This document shows, in pieces, positions 34,512 through 44,732 of a stretch of DNA of 64,000 nucleotides. Source of the stretch: Photobacterium carnosum (GTDB taxonomy: Bacteria > Pseudomonadota > Gammaproteobacteria > Enterobacterales > Vibrionaceae); assembly GCF_002849605.1 (NCBI RefSeq), contig NZ_NPIB01000018.1:1-64000 (forward strand). Direction: 5' to 3'. The notes under the pieces were generated by a model. It did not search any database. It had not been told where the DNA came from and saw nothing but the letters and a program-made list of their open reading frames with translations. Made by a program: the position numbers and the translations under genes. The stretch's first letter is position 1, and each line of letters begins with the position of its first letter.

Positions 34512-36563
34512 ATGAGCATTAAGCAAAGAATAACCAGCGCTTACCGTTATATTGAACCGAATTTATTTTTTATCGGGCTATTTGGTAGTATAGGTTTCCC
34601 TGCTTATTATTTAATCTGGACTTATCTCTTTCCGCAGCCTTATGAAAACTTACCATTACGCTTAGTCTGCGCATTCCTCTTTTTGCCCTTTGCTATTAAA
34701 TCTCAGATGCCGAGCTTATTTTCTCGTTATAAAGAGAAACATTTTGTTTTTACTATCTGTTTTTGCTTACCTTTTTTCTTTTGTTATATGATGATACGTA
34801 ATGAATGGTCAGTTGAATGGATAATGTCTTTTATGGCTGCCATCTTTTTATCCATTATTATTATCTATGACTGGTTACTTATCCTGATATTTACCACAAT
34901 AGCAGCAAGCAGTGCCGCTCTACTCGGTTATATGGCAATGGGAAATATTGGAATTGGTTTCCATTCCTCATATCTTATTGTATTCAGCTTTTCTTATTTC
35001 ACTGGTATTTGCTTTAATTATCGCAACCGAATAGAAATTGAAAGTAAGCAATTATTTTCACGTTCATTCAGTGGTGGTATCGCTCATGAAATGCGTAATC
35101 CTCTTAGTGCGTTATATGCTTCTCAAGAAGTACTCTTAGAGCTGTTACCTGAAAATTTAACCGCAGATCCTCAGCAAAATCGTCTGATCTCAAATGCTGA
35201 AATACATAAATTACGCACTATTATTAAAGACAATATTTCAATCATAAACAATGGTCATAACACCATAAATCTGTTGTTAAGTTCAATTGACAGTCAAAAA
35301 ATATCGCCACAATCGTTCAATAACTTGTCGATTAATGATGTCATTCATAATGCACTTAATGTATATGGCTACCAACAGAAAAGTGACAGAGCATTAGTGT
35401 TTTTTCAAATAAACAAAGATAATACTTTTTTTGGAAATGATATTTTACTACGCTATGTTTTCTTTAATTTATTAAAAAATTCTTTTTTCTATAAAGAAAA
35501 AGCCAATTTTAAAATTATCATTTCTGTTTATAGTAAAAAGAATGAAACAGTTATAAGCATAAAAGATTATGGTAAAGGCATACCATCATCATCAATTAAA
35601 AATATTTTTACTGAATATTATACATCAGGAAAAGAAAACAACACTGGTTTAGGTTTATCTTTCTGCAAAAAAGTCATTAATGCCTTTTCTGGAACCATTG
35701 AATGTTATTCAACTGAAAATATATCTACAACATTTATTATTAGATTACCGATGATCACCTCACCGATAATCGATAAAATGCAATATGACCTAATGAGCAC
35801 TAAAAAAATATTACTTTTAGGTGATAATAGCAAAATTTTAACAGATATGAATCATCTCGCTTTCTTTTATAATTTCACATTTAATAATCAAAAAATAACC
35901 TCTTATAATACTATAAATAACGAAAAAAATAGTTATGACTGTATTATCATTGATATTAATGAAATCGATAGTGAATTATTAGTTAAAATATATAACCATA
36001 TAGCGACTACAACTATAAAAATCATACTGATTCAGCATCAACATAACGCTAAAAAAATCACACTCTCAAAAACACATAAACCATATTTATTAAATTATAA
36101 TCATATAGATACATTACAAAAAAAATTAATAACCCACATTTTCACCCAAAGAATACCAACCAATATTTCACAGAAAACAGTTCATTCAAATAGAGCTAAG
36201 ATTATGATTGTTGATGATAATATGTCATTAAGGTTATATTCAGGTATTCTATTAAAAAATTCAGGTTATGATGTTGTCGAAGCAGATAATGGACAAACAG
36301 CCCTTGATTATTTACAAGAAACAACGGTTGATCTCATTTTAATGGATTCTCAAATGCCAATCATGTCAGGCATAGACGCAACCAAAGAAATAAGAACTAA
36401 TAATAAATATAAAGCACATCAACATATACCTATCATCTGTTATTCTGGTTCATTAGATAATACGCATAAAAAAGAATTAATGAGTATTGGCATTAATGAT
36501 TTCCTTCTAAAACCATCTTCTAAATCAACATTGTTAGATATTGTTAACAAATGGTTGGAATAA
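34512..36563 (+). CDS. cqsS: CAI-1 autoinducer sensor kinase/phosphatase CqsS
   Basis: 683 residues, the same layout and nearly the same length as Vibrio CqsS. Six TM helices (~18-170) form the CAI-1 sensor. The His kinase domain has the phospho-His in GGIAHEMRNP (H192), N-box FFNLLKNSFFY and GKGIP/TGLGLSFCK ATP motifs. A variable linker is followed by a C-terminal receiver with phospho-Asp in LILMDSQMP (D612) and IVDD. A Cys at 167 in the last TM may correspond to the ligand-tuning Cys of V. cholerae CqsS. It should feed phosphate to LuxU/LuxO. Convergent with cqsA. Confidence 0.93.
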   Translation: MSIKQRITSAYRYIEPNLFFIGLFGSIGFPAYYLIWTYLFPQPYENLPLRLVCAFLFLPFAIKSQMPSLFSRYKEKHFVFTICFCLPFFFCYMMIRNEWSVEWIMSFMAAIFLSIIIIYDWLLILIFTTIAASSAALLGYMAMGNIGIGFHSSYLIVFSFSYFTGICFNYRNRIEIESKQLFSRSFSGGIAHEMRNPLSALYASQEVLLELLPENLTADPQQNRLISNAEIHKLRTIIKDNISIINNGHNTINLLLSSIDSQKISPQSFNNLSINDVIHNALNVYGYQQKSDRALVFFQINKDNTFFGNDILLRYVFFNLLKNSFFYKEKANFKIIISVYSKKNETVISIKDYGKGIPSSSIKNIFTEYYTSGKENNTGLGLSFCKKVINAFSGTIECYSTENISTTFIIRLPMITSPIIDKMQYDLMSTKKILLLGDNSKILTDMNHLAFFYNFTFNNQKITSYNTINNEKNSYDCIIIDINEIDSELLVKIYNHIATTTIKIILIQHQHNAKKITLSKTHKPYLLNYNHIDTLQKKLITHIFTQRIPTNISQKTVHSNRAKIMIVDDNMSLRLYSGILLKNSGYDVVEADNGQTALDYLQETTVDLILMDSQMPIMSGIDATKEIRTNNKYKAHQHIPIICYSGSLDNTHKKELMSIGINDFLLKPSSKSTLLDIVNKWLE

Positions 36564-36576
36564 TAAAACCAGAATA

Positions 36577-36611
36577 AAGAGTAGGTATCATCTTATTATA
36601 TACCTACTCTT
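36577..36611. terminator. Bidirectional terminator between cqsS and cqsA
   Basis: A perfect 12 bp stem AAGAGTAGGTAT / ATACCTACTCTT with an 11-base loop lies between the two convergent genes. Confidence 0.75.
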
Positions 36612-36659
36612 AAATTATTATTTAACTACAAATTTTCATACTAATTATATTAGTGATTA

Positions 36660-37827
36660 TTATAATTCTAACTCACAACGCATTGATAAACACGCATCTA
36701 AAATAATATCTATCTCTTTATCTGTTAATTCACTATTAACAGAAAATCGAATCAAATTTTTATTTTTTGGCGTTGCGGGTGAACAAAAAACAGAACCAAA
36801 AACATTCATATCCTCTAAATGATCCCGCATTATTTCTGTATTGGTTGCATTACCTGTTTCAAGAGCAATTATTTGTGATTGGCTTTGAATATTAAATCCA
36901 AGCTTAACTAATCCATTACGTAATTTATCAGCTTGCTCAGTTAAGCGAAAACGACGATCATCACTGTTTTTAATGACTTCTAATGTCGCCTCTAATACCG
37001 CTATTTCATGGGGTAATAACGCTGAACTAAAAATAGCTGGACGTGCAACAAACGGTAATGCTTGTCCTATTTTGTTACTACATAATATCGCCCCTGCACG
37101 ATAAGCAAATGCTTTCGCTAGACTAACCGTTATAAAATCAACATCATCAGTTAAACCTAATTGAGCAACTAACCCTGCACCTTTTGGTCCATGAGTACCT
37201 AAAGAATGTGATTCATCAACCAAAATAGCACAGCCATAATGCTTAGCGAGCGCGACAATCTCAGTCAACGGTGCAACAGTGCCTAATGTACTATAGACAG
37301 AATCAACGAGAATAAGTCCCGGTCCATTACGCTTTATTAATTTCTCTAAATGGCGAATATTATTATGTAAAAAGCTATGAATCTGAGCTTCTGCAATTCG
37401 AGCGCCTTCCCATAATGACATGTGTGCAAAAAAATCAATATAGACAGGTGTATTTATAGGTAAGATTGTCTGAATTAATCCAACATTAGCCGCCCATCCA
37501 GATTGAGACAAAATACAGTGTTCAAAGCCAGTATAATCAGCGAGTTGATGTTCAAAAGAATGATCGTCTTCTTTATGTAAAAATATCGCAGACATAACAA
37601 TATCTTTTTTATTATTGCTTAATGCCTCTATATGAATGTCTCGAATATATTCATGATTTGATATAGCAAGATAGTCATTACTCTGTAATAAAACACCATT
37701 TTCTGTCGGTTTTTTTCCTAAAACTAAATGTTGTTGATTTTTTCGAGGATAAATAAGCTCTTCTAGATGAAATTCAATTTTTTTTTATAAACTCAGGTAA
37801 TGGTTTAGATAAATTATGCATGTTCAT
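36660..37827 (-). pseudogene. cqsA: CAI-1 synthase CqsA, interrupted by a frameshift
   Basis: CqsA is a PLP enzyme of the alpha-oxoamine synthase family that makes the CAI-1 autoinducer. The intact part from 37595 down contains SQSGWAANVGL, YIDFFAHMSLWEGAR, VDSVYSTLGT, VDESHSLGTHG and the PLP lysine in SLAKAFAYRAGA. The N-terminus is upstream: ATG at 37825-37827 (ribosome site AAGGAAAA) starts MNMHNLSKPLPEFIKK, then the frame stops (TGA) after a run of nine A. With eight A the frame continues IEFHLEELIYPRKNQ...LLQSNDYLAIS and joins the main part, giving 388 residues, the length of Vibrio CqsA. Either a real (possibly phase-variable) mutation or a sequencing error. Confidence 0.85.
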
Positions 37828-38036
37828 TGATATTTTCCTTTTAATTAATAATCATGTTATTTACATATTTATAAATAACGGTGATATATTATTATTAAAT
37901 TAAAAATACACAACAAATTATTCTATATCTGTTTTATAAAAAAATACTAATAACATTTCCATTTGCTATAAATGATCTATTTTAAAGATTAATATTATGA
38001 GAAACTGTATTATAAAATAATAACACTGAGAATATA

Positions 38037-38690
38037 ATGAAATACAATGCAGCAATTTTTGATATGGATGGATTATTGCTTGATACTGAAAAAGTGTGTA
38101 TGACCGCATTTAAACAAACATGTATTGAAATGAATATTCCATTTAAGCAGGATGTCTACCTTTCTATCATTGGGCGTAATCAGGCAGGTATTAAGCCAAT
38201 TATCGAACAAGGCTATGGTGAGCTATTAGATTATAGTGTATTTCATCCACGTTGGATGCAGCGTTACCTTGCCGTTGTTGAACATCAAGCTATTCCAGTG
38301 AAGCATGGTGTTATTGCTTTATTAGAATGGTTACAAACACACAATATTCCCATGGTCGTAGCGACATCGACTCACAATGCATTAGCACAAAAAAAACTTC
38401 GTCTCGCTGGCCTCAACCACTATTTTTCACATATCACCAGTGGTGATGAAGTTACTCATGGGAAGCCAAACCCTGAAATATATCTTCTTGCTGCACAACG
38501 TCTGAACATTGATCCTAAACTATGTATTGCCTTTGAAGATTCTAACAATGGTGTAAAGGCTGCGGTGTCTGCCAATATGGCCACACTACAGATCATCGAT
38601 TTAGTCGAACCAGACGCTGATACTCGCGCTTTAGGGCACCATATTTTTAATACTATGGATGAAGCATTAACGTTTTTACAATCACACTAA
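38037..38690 (+). CDS. HAD-family phosphatase (beta-phosphoglucomutase-like)
   Basis: 217 residues. HAD motif I is IFDMDGLLLDTE (nucleophile Asp 9), motif II VVATST, the Lys in HGKPNPEIYLLA, and motif IV FEDSNNGVKAA. A helical cap after motif I places it in subfamily I with YniC/beta-PGM-like phosphatases acting on sugar phosphates. It shares a strong bidirectional terminator with pqiC. Confidence 0.85.
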   Translation: MKYNAAIFDMDGLLLDTEKVCMTAFKQTCIEMNIPFKQDVYLSIIGRNQAGIKPIIEQGYGELLDYSVFHPRWMQRYLAVVEHQAIPVKHGVIALLEWLQTHNIPMVVATSTHNALAQKKLRLAGLNHYFSHITSGDEVTHGKPNPEIYLLAAQRLNIDPKLCIAFEDSNNGVKAAVSANMATLQIIDLVEPDADTRALGHHIFNTMDEALTFLQSH

Positions 38691-38758
38691 TAGAACATAC
38701 CAATCTAGAGTGTAAAACTAACAATATTATTACTTGGGATTACCACATTAACAGAAAC

Positions 38759-38796
38759 AAAAAAGCCCACAGGCTATTAACCTGTGGGCTTTTTTT
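38759..38796. terminator. Strong bidirectional terminator
   Basis: AAAAAAGCCCACAGG / CCTGTGGGCTTTTTT with a 7-base loop, with T runs on both strands, between the HAD gene and pqiC. Confidence 0.9.
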
Positions 38797-38808
38797 AGTG
38801 AATAGACT

Positions 38809-39378
38809 TTACTTCACTGCATTTGCTATTTGTGTCGTTAACTCACCAACAGCCGTTGATAATGCTTCTACTTGAGCGCTATAACCATCTTTTACTAATG
38901 GCACGCTAAACTCAAACGGATGCACTGTTTGCAAATCACCACTTGCACCAATGACCATCCACTCACCAGCAACCTTAGCGACACCGGTATATACACCATT
39001 AAATTGGTTAATACGAACCTGTAATCCAGGCGCTCCCGCAGTTGATAGTGTCGGTGTTAACTGTGTTGCCCATAATTGATGCTGCTTTTGGCGTAAATCA
39101 TGAGTAATACGACGGGTTAGCTGTTTTGATAATGCCTCCCCCCATAAGTTTTGCTGTGCTTCAACCATCTCTGTTGCTGATGTTTGATAAACTAAACCAG
39201 TTCCAGATAAATGTGCAGCAACTTCAACCGGACGTACAATCAATAATGGTTGATTATTGACATGCGATACCATTAACGTCTTACCTGCTGGTAACAAGAA
39301 GGTATTAATTCCTTCAGGCGTACTACTACAACCTGTTACAGCTACAGTAGCAGCAGCGATAATTAACCATTTTTTCAT
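38809..39378 (-). CDS. pqiC: PqiC outer membrane lipoprotein
   Basis: 189 residues with a lipoprotein signal peptide (MKKWLIIAAATVAVTGC, lipid-bearing Cys 17) and the PqiC/YmbA (ABC-type transport auxiliary lipoprotein) domain. It follows pqiB by two bases. In E. coli PqiC forms a ring at the outer membrane that docks with the PqiB needle for lipid transport between membranes. Confidence 0.88.
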   Translation of the reverse strand: MKKWLIIAAATVAVTGCSSTPEGINTFLLPAGKTLMVSHVNNQPLLIVRPVEVAAHLSGTGLVYQTSATEMVEAQQNLWGEALSKQLTRRITHDLRQKQHQLWATQLTPTLSTAGAPGLQVRINQFNGVYTGVAKVAGEWMVIGASGDLQTVHPFEFSVPLVKDGYSAQVEALSTAVGELTTQIANAVK

Positions 39379-39380
39379 TA

Positions 39381-41036
39381 TTAACGACCTCCAACAGGTA
39401 CAGGATCTTTTGTTCTCTCATCACCAAATACAAGGGAATTTGGTTTTTCATTTAGTTGGCGTAACACAGGTTTAAGTTCAGTCATCACTGCTTCAAAACG
39501 TGTTAATGCACCTTCAAGATTCTGATATGGCGCAGCATTAGGACCAAAGCCACTTAATGTTGATTGAATCTGCTTTAGACTCGCACGAACATCACCAGGC
39601 AATGCTTGGGTATCTTTTTGTTTTAATAAGTGATCTAAATCATTGATCGTCGTTTGCATCGTTGCCATGGTTTTTTCAGATGCTTTTAAGGTTGCCGTCA
39701 TTGAATTTAATGTATCCTCAACAGGCAATTTATTAAATTTATTCAATAAATTTGTTAGCTGTTTTTGTACTTCAGCTAAATCACCCGCTTTGGTTGGGAA
39801 GATATCATAACCATCATATTCCAATGTCTTAACTGGCTTTTCACCTTTATAGACATCCGTGCCAACATACAATGCACCAGTCAGCAAATTACCCGTTTTT
39901 AATGTTGCCCGTAGGCCTTTCTTAAATTCTTTTTCAAGGTTTGCATGTAATGACGTTAACGTACCTTCATCGGTATGATCATAAACACGCCCAAGGTCAA
40001 TTCGTATTAATACTGGAATCTGCTTGCTCGTAAAACCTTCTTGGCTTGTTGGTAAACGCAATGGCACTTTTTGTACCGTACCAATTTGAATACCACGATA
40101 TTCAATTGGAGCCCCCGCTTTTAAGCCGCGAATGGATTCACTAAATAACATAACAAAATCAAGATGTTGTTCAAACATTTTTTCACGAACTTCAGCCGCA
40201 TTCTCATATAGACGATAATATGATTTTTGTTTTAATTGTGAACTGCCTTGATCATCTGCAGGTGTCGTAAAGGTTACACCACCAGTAATTAACGATTCTA
40301 ATGAGCCAATCTTAACATTGAAACCTTCGGCACCCATTTTAACTTGGACACCAGAACTAAGAACAAAATGGCTGCTAGTACGAACTAAACTATCATAAGG
40401 TTCAAAGATAAATAATTGATAATTAGCCCGTTTACTGTTGATATCAAAACTTACTTGCTCAACACGACCAACGGTAAAACCATCATAAAGCACAGGATCA
40501 CCCACGCCTAATTTACCCGCTTGACGGCTAGTTAAAATAACGCGTAACCCTTTTGCATCCGCAGGTGCAACCGGCGGTACATCTAACGCAACGAAATGAT
40601 GCTTATCTTCTTTACCTTCACCTGGCTGCATTTCAATATATGAGCCAGAAAGCAACGTATCTAAACCAGAAACGCCACCTTTACCAATGCGCGGCTTAAC
40701 CACCCAGAATAAGGTGTCATTTTTAAGCATGCGCCCAGTATCATTGTCCATTTGAGCCGTAACAGTAATATAACTATAGTCTTTACTTAATTGGACTTTT
40801 GTTACTACACCAACTTTAACATTTAACGATTTAATCGCGGTTTTTCCAACTTCAATACCCGAAGCATTTGGCAACCGAATAGTAATCGTCGGTCCTTGGC
40901 TATTTAAATATTGAATAAACATCCAAAGACCAATACCTAACGCAACCAATGGCACAATCCATATTGGTGATACTTGTTTCAAATGTTGTACTTTAGCCTC
41001 TGTCGGCTGGTTATCACTCATCATCTGTTTTCTCAT
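39381..41036 (-). CDS. pqiB: PqiB MCE-domain lipid transport protein
   Basis: 551 residues. One N-terminal TM helix (~24-41) is followed by three MCE domains (starting near 46, 160 and 290; for example ITIRLPNASGIEVGKTAIK and GLKAGAPIEYRGIQIGTV) and a C-terminal helical needle region (~430-520). E. coli PqiB is a periplasm-spanning hexamer. The start overlaps the pqiA stop (ATGA), so the two are translationally coupled. ATGs five and six codons later are alternatives. Confidence 0.92.
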   Translation of the reverse strand: MRKQMMSDNQPTEAKVQHLKQVSPIWIVPLVALGIGLWMFIQYLNSQGPTITIRLPNASGIEVGKTAIKSLNVKVGVVTKVQLSKDYSYITVTAQMDNDTGRMLKNDTLFWVVKPRIGKGGVSGLDTLLSGSYIEMQPGEGKEDKHHFVALDVPPVAPADAKGLRVILTSRQAGKLGVGDPVLYDGFTVGRVEQVSFDINSKRANYQLFIFEPYDSLVRTSSHFVLSSGVQVKMGAEGFNVKIGSLESLITGGVTFTTPADDQGSSQLKQKSYYRLYENAAEVREKMFEQHLDFVMLFSESIRGLKAGAPIEYRGIQIGTVQKVPLRLPTSQEGFTSKQIPVLIRIDLGRVYDHTDEGTLTSLHANLEKEFKKGLRATLKTGNLLTGALYVGTDVYKGEKPVKTLEYDGYDIFPTKAGDLAEVQKQLTNLLNKFNKLPVEDTLNSMTATLKASEKTMATMQTTINDLDHLLKQKDTQALPGDVRASLKQIQSTLSGFGPNAAPYQNLEGALTRFEAVMTELKPVLRQLNEKPNSLVFGDERTKDPVPVGGR

Positions 41037-42406
41037 TTATGTACACTAGGCACTACTGAATTAGATTCAACAGTATCTAACTCTGAATCTTGTTTGTAAG
41101 ATTTACGCTTAGGCGTCCAAAATACACGCGGATCAAAACTCATGGCGGATAACATTGTAAATATCACTACAATAGCAAAGCATAACGCTGCAGGGCCGGG
41201 TGAAATTGCCATTACATTTTGTAATTGAACTAAAGCTACCAAAATAGCAACCACGAAAATATCAACCATAGACCAACGACCAATAAGCTCGGTTAAACGG
41301 TATAATTTTAAACACTTAATTGCTATCTGGGTAGAATCATCTATTCGTTTACCTGCACAAAAATATAGCCATGCTAAAGTAAACATTTTAGCCATCGGAA
41401 TAAAAATACTGGCCATAAAAATGACCAAAGCAATGGGCCATGAACCCATTTTCCAGAGTAGAACTACCCCCCCTAGAATCGTAGATCCTTCCGTTTGACC
41501 TAAACTCACGGTGTACATCATTGGATATAAGTTAGCGGGAATATAAAAAACGATGGATGCAATCAAATACGCCCAAGCATATTGTAATGAATGGTTAGCA
41601 TCAAAGACGTGTAATCGGCTATCACAACGTAAACAACGCGCATGATGTGTTGTTGGCATTGGATTTATTTGATTACAAGCATGACATCCAACATGGTTAT
41701 GATCCATATGCGTATCACCATCATGAACCCCATCAACTGGCACCATAGCAAAAAACCGATCCCACAACCATGTTCTATCAACTAATGAAACACATTTAAT
41801 AACTAGTACACTATAAAGGCAAAAAGCCCAAAACGAATTGCCTAAACCAATATGTGCTAATGCTGATATTTTAACAAGGCTCACTAAAACGCCCACTAAA
41901 AACACATCAACCATTAGCCATGGTTGGATTTTAAATAACATTCGACATAAAAATTTAATCCAGCTGCGAGCATGGATAACATGACCAATATTCTTTACTT
42001 TGTTAGCGCGGTAATAGAGATATAAAACGAGCACTATATACATAGCAGGAAAAATAATTACCGTCGTCATTAACAAAACAGCTAACACGCTATTTTCAAA
42101 ATGTTGTAATGTTTCGGCCGCATTTAAGAGTGTAATTTGGTGCCCCATTCCATTTACAGTAAAAGATAAAAATGGAAATGAAAGACTTAATGTTAACATG
42201 ATTAAACACGCTATGCCGTAAGCAACAGGACGTTGAAAGGGCAAACTAACGGCTTTTATTAAAGTATGACTACAACGAGGACACGTCGCTTTTTCACCTT
42301 CATTTAAATTAGGGATATCAACAACCAACCCACACTCTTCACACGCAATCATCATTGATTGTTGCACGTCAACCGCCTTTCGTGCGAGTTTACTTTCTTT
42401 ACTCAA
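41033..42406 (-). CDS. pqiA: PqiA inner membrane protein
   Basis: 457 residues with two repeats of the PqiA domain, each beginning with a zinc-ribbon-like cysteine set (CEECGLVVDIPNL...CPRC near 18-45 and CHACNQINP...CLRCDSRL near 240-265) followed by four TM helices. It is the first gene of pqiABC and the membrane partner of PqiB in intermembrane lipid transport. In E. coli the operon responds to paraquat (SoxRS); no SoxS box could be confirmed here. Confidence 0.92.
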   Translation of the reverse strand: MSKESKLARKAVDVQQSMMIACEECGLVVDIPNLNEGEKATCPRCSHTLIKAVSLPFQRPVAYGIACLIMLTLSLSFPFLSFTVNGMGHQITLLNAAETLQHFENSVLAVLLMTTVIIFPAMYIVLVLYLYYRANKVKNIGHVIHARSWIKFLCRMLFKIQPWLMVDVFLVGVLVSLVKISALAHIGLGNSFWAFCLYSVLVIKCVSLVDRTWLWDRFFAMVPVDGVHDGDTHMDHNHVGCHACNQINPMPTTHHARCLRCDSRLHVFDANHSLQYAWAYLIASIVFYIPANLYPMMYTVSLGQTEGSTILGGVVLLWKMGSWPIALVIFMASIFIPMAKMFTLAWLYFCAGKRIDDSTQIAIKCLKLYRLTELIGRWSMVDIFVVAILVALVQLQNVMAISPGPAALCFAIVVIFTMLSAMSFDPRVFWTPKRKSYKQDSELDTVESNSVVPSVHK

Positions 42407-42966
42407 CGTACATCACCTATGACAAATAAATCTGATAGTATAGTTTACTAACATATTAAAAATCATTTCAAAAAATAAACACATGCCCAACGAATTATCG
42501 TCGACCAACCCAAACTACGTTATAAATAAAACTCATGGTTATATACAGCGTTTATTATGTTTACTCACGCATTATTACCATGTGTTATCTCATGACGAGA
42601 CTTTATTTTGAACGGTATACATTATAACAGTATTCTTACTTAATACCGCATTACATTTAATCGCCATTCATTTTCACGTTTCATCAACACTCAGAAGGAA
42701 TAACATAAACCAATGAAAGTATAACCATTCAATAAATCGTCCTTTACTCTTTAAAAATATTGCATATTACAGCTTAAATCAGTGGTTATCGCTACGTTTA
42801 GTTTAAAGTGTAATTTTTTATTACAAATAGATACTACTCATAAGTATTTGAAGAAATGTAAAATGGCTATCCATATGTATAAATACATTATCTGATAAAA
42901 AAAGACACCATTGAATGAACAGTTAGCCATAGTATTATCAAAAATTCTTCATTAGATAATAATCAA
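42407..42966. other. Long intergenic region upstream of pqiA
   Basis: 560 AT-rich bases. They must hold the pqiA promoter. No ORF with a credible start, no Qrr-type sRNA sequence and no repeat shared with the rest of the window was seen. Confidence 0.4.
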
Positions 42967-43020
42967 TAAAAAAGCCCCTAATACTCTTTCAACTGGAAAG
43001 ATATTTATTAGAGGCTTTTA
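42967..43020 (-). terminator. Terminator of the PACE gene
   Basis: On the minus strand AAAGCCTCTAATA pairs with TATTAGGGGCTTT, with an inner CTTTCC/GGAAAG-like stem, and T6 follows. It lies 15 bases after the PACE stop codon. Confidence 0.8.
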
Positions 43021-43035
43021 TCAAACTATTCTGTT

Positions 43036-43458
43036 TTAATCTTGTGATACTTCAGGTATTGGAAATAAGCGATCATAAGCAATGTTATAAACATATGCAT
43101 AAATAAGATAAAAAAGCACCATTCCAATATCAAGTACAAAAGCTTCCCACAACGTAACTTTGAGTACCCAAGACAAAATAGGAATAGTAACAACAAGAAG
43201 TCCAGCTTCAAATCCAATACTATGAATAATGCGGATAATAGAGGTTTTCGTAGCGGTTTTATAGCGACGATAAAGCATACGATCAAACCATATATTATAG
43301 ATATAGTTCCAACCGGTTGCTAAAATTGAAAACGCAATCCCAACAACACCAACATGACTACCATCAAACCCAAATTGACTTAATACAAGCACCATTAAAA
43401 TTAAGCCAATAATTTCAAAACAAATCGCATGGCGAATACGATCCAACCGCGTTCTCAT
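43036..43458 (-). CDS. PACE-family efflux transporter
   Basis: 140 residues from the ATG at 43456-43458 (GAGGAAA upstream; the longer frame adds 17 residues without a ribosome site). Two tandem bacterial transmembrane pair domains give four TM helices: RIRHAICFEIIGL...NYIYNIWFDRM and RIIHSIGFEAGL...AYVYNIAYDRLFP. The membrane Glu in each CFEI/GFEA motif is the proton-coupling residue known from AceI. It probably exports chlorhexidine-like or polyamine substrates. Confidence 0.9.
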   Translation of the reverse strand: MRTRLDRIRHAICFEIIGLILMVLVLSQFGFDGSHVGVVGIAFSILATGWNYIYNIWFDRMLYRRYKTATKTSIIRIIHSIGFEAGLLVVTIPILSWVLKVTLWEAFVLDIGMVLFYLIYAYVYNIAYDRLFPIPEVSQD

Positions 43459-43572
43459 CAAAAATTTCCTCAGTATATTTATTTTTATAATAGATAGCTT
43501 TATATGCATATAACTATAAATGTTTTTTTGCTATTAACAAGCTAGAACCCATCCGAAAAACAGATAGACAAG

Positions 43573-44568
43573 CTATTTATCTAACAACTCAGAAGCCTTA
43601 CAACACCGTTGAGCTATAGCAATTGTTGAGGCTAACATCTTTGAGTCCATTGATTGCTGCAATGCTTTTTTATCTGCTTTTAATTGCATAACTTGCTGAC
43701 GAAGTTGGTCTATAACCAATTGAGAATCATGTTGTTTTTTTACTTTTTCCTCTAATTTTTGAAATAAAGCCTCGACATCAACAACACTGTTCTCTATACC
43801 ATCATCTGATATTGTCAATGCCTGTTGTCGCTGTGTTGCCTCTGCTGCAAGTTGCTTTACAAAGGATCCCATTTCATCGGCAGATCCAACGAGACGATTA
43901 AATATAAGCAAAAATGAACAAATTTCTGCATCAGTAGAAAAATTAGGATAACGTATTTTATGATCGATCTCGGTCCACGCTTCTTCAAAAATAGTTCTTA
44001 CCTGTACTTCCGTAAAAACACACCGTTGTTGTAACTGAGTACCAAATACATAATGTAACGATCGATAACCTGCAGGATGTATTTTTACTTTAATATCCGC
44101 AGGTAATTTAGTTGAAACTTCATCATCACCATTTCTTACATAATAAACAGGTGGCTCTTCATACTGCCACTTACTCATTAAATAATCATGGATAACTAAT
44201 CCATCATCTTTAAATAAATGTAGAGCCCGCACACCAATCAGATCAGTGACAATGGCATCATAGTTATATTGATTAATACCAAGATATTTAGTTTTGAATG
44301 TCGCAATATTAGGCTGTGTTTTTCTAACGATTTTTTCCATTAAATGCTGTGGTTTTTTTACTCGCCAGCGCACAGAATGGACATGTGAACATTGCTGAAT
44401 AATACGTGCATATGATTCAGCGGTAACATTTAGTGCTTCAGTTCGTTGTTCGTGGCACAAGCCGATTGCTTTTAATTCCGACCACGTAATCTGACTGGCT
44501 TGCCACTGTTGTTGACTAATCCGATTTTGGTGCAGAAATTCATCTTCTGTCAAAAAAGCAATACTCAT
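43573..44568 (-). CDS. RelA/SpoT-domain (p)ppGpp synthetase-like protein
   Basis: 331 residues. A RelA_SpoT nucleotidyltransferase core spans ~75-240: DLIGVRALHLF, KVKIHPAGYRSLHYVF and FTEVQVRTIFEEAWTEIDHKIRY, which keep the Gly-Tyr-Arg-Ser and the ExQxR signature of synthetases. There is no HD hydrolase domain. The C-terminal ~70 residues form a predicted coiled coil (VEALFQKLEEKVKKQ...). It is longer than typical small alarmone synthetases such as RelV. A KTSC gene lies 164 bases upstream on the same strand. The product could be (p)ppGpp or another pyrophosphorylated product. Confidence 0.8.
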   Translation of the reverse strand: MSIAFLTEDEFLHQNRISQQQWQASQITWSELKAIGLCHEQRTEALNVTAESYARIIQQCSHVHSVRWRVKKPQHLMEKIVRKTQPNIATFKTKYLGINQYNYDAIVTDLIGVRALHLFKDDGLVIHDYLMSKWQYEEPPVYYVRNGDDEVSTKLPADIKVKIHPAGYRSLHYVFGTQLQQRCVFTEVQVRTIFEEAWTEIDHKIRYPNFSTDAEICSFLLIFNRLVGSADEMGSFVKQLAAEATQRQQALTISDDGIENSVVDVEALFQKLEEKVKKQHDSQLVIDQLRQQVMQLKADKKALQQSMDSKMLASTIAIAQRCCKASELLDK

Positions 44569-44732
44569 TTTAGCTCACTTATTAATAAAGAATATTTATC
44601 TATAAATATTAACAATCAATTAAATATTACATCGTTTATCAAATTTATAATTGAACATAAATTATGCTTTTCATCTATGTATTTCAACTTAATACAAACT
44701 TTAAAATGATAACAAAGTTACCACTAATGGCA

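Noticed and set aside
42407..42966. Possible small RNA in the gap before pqiA
   Set aside because: No Qrr-type conserved core, no terminator apart from that of the PACE gene, and no promoter pair could be supported.
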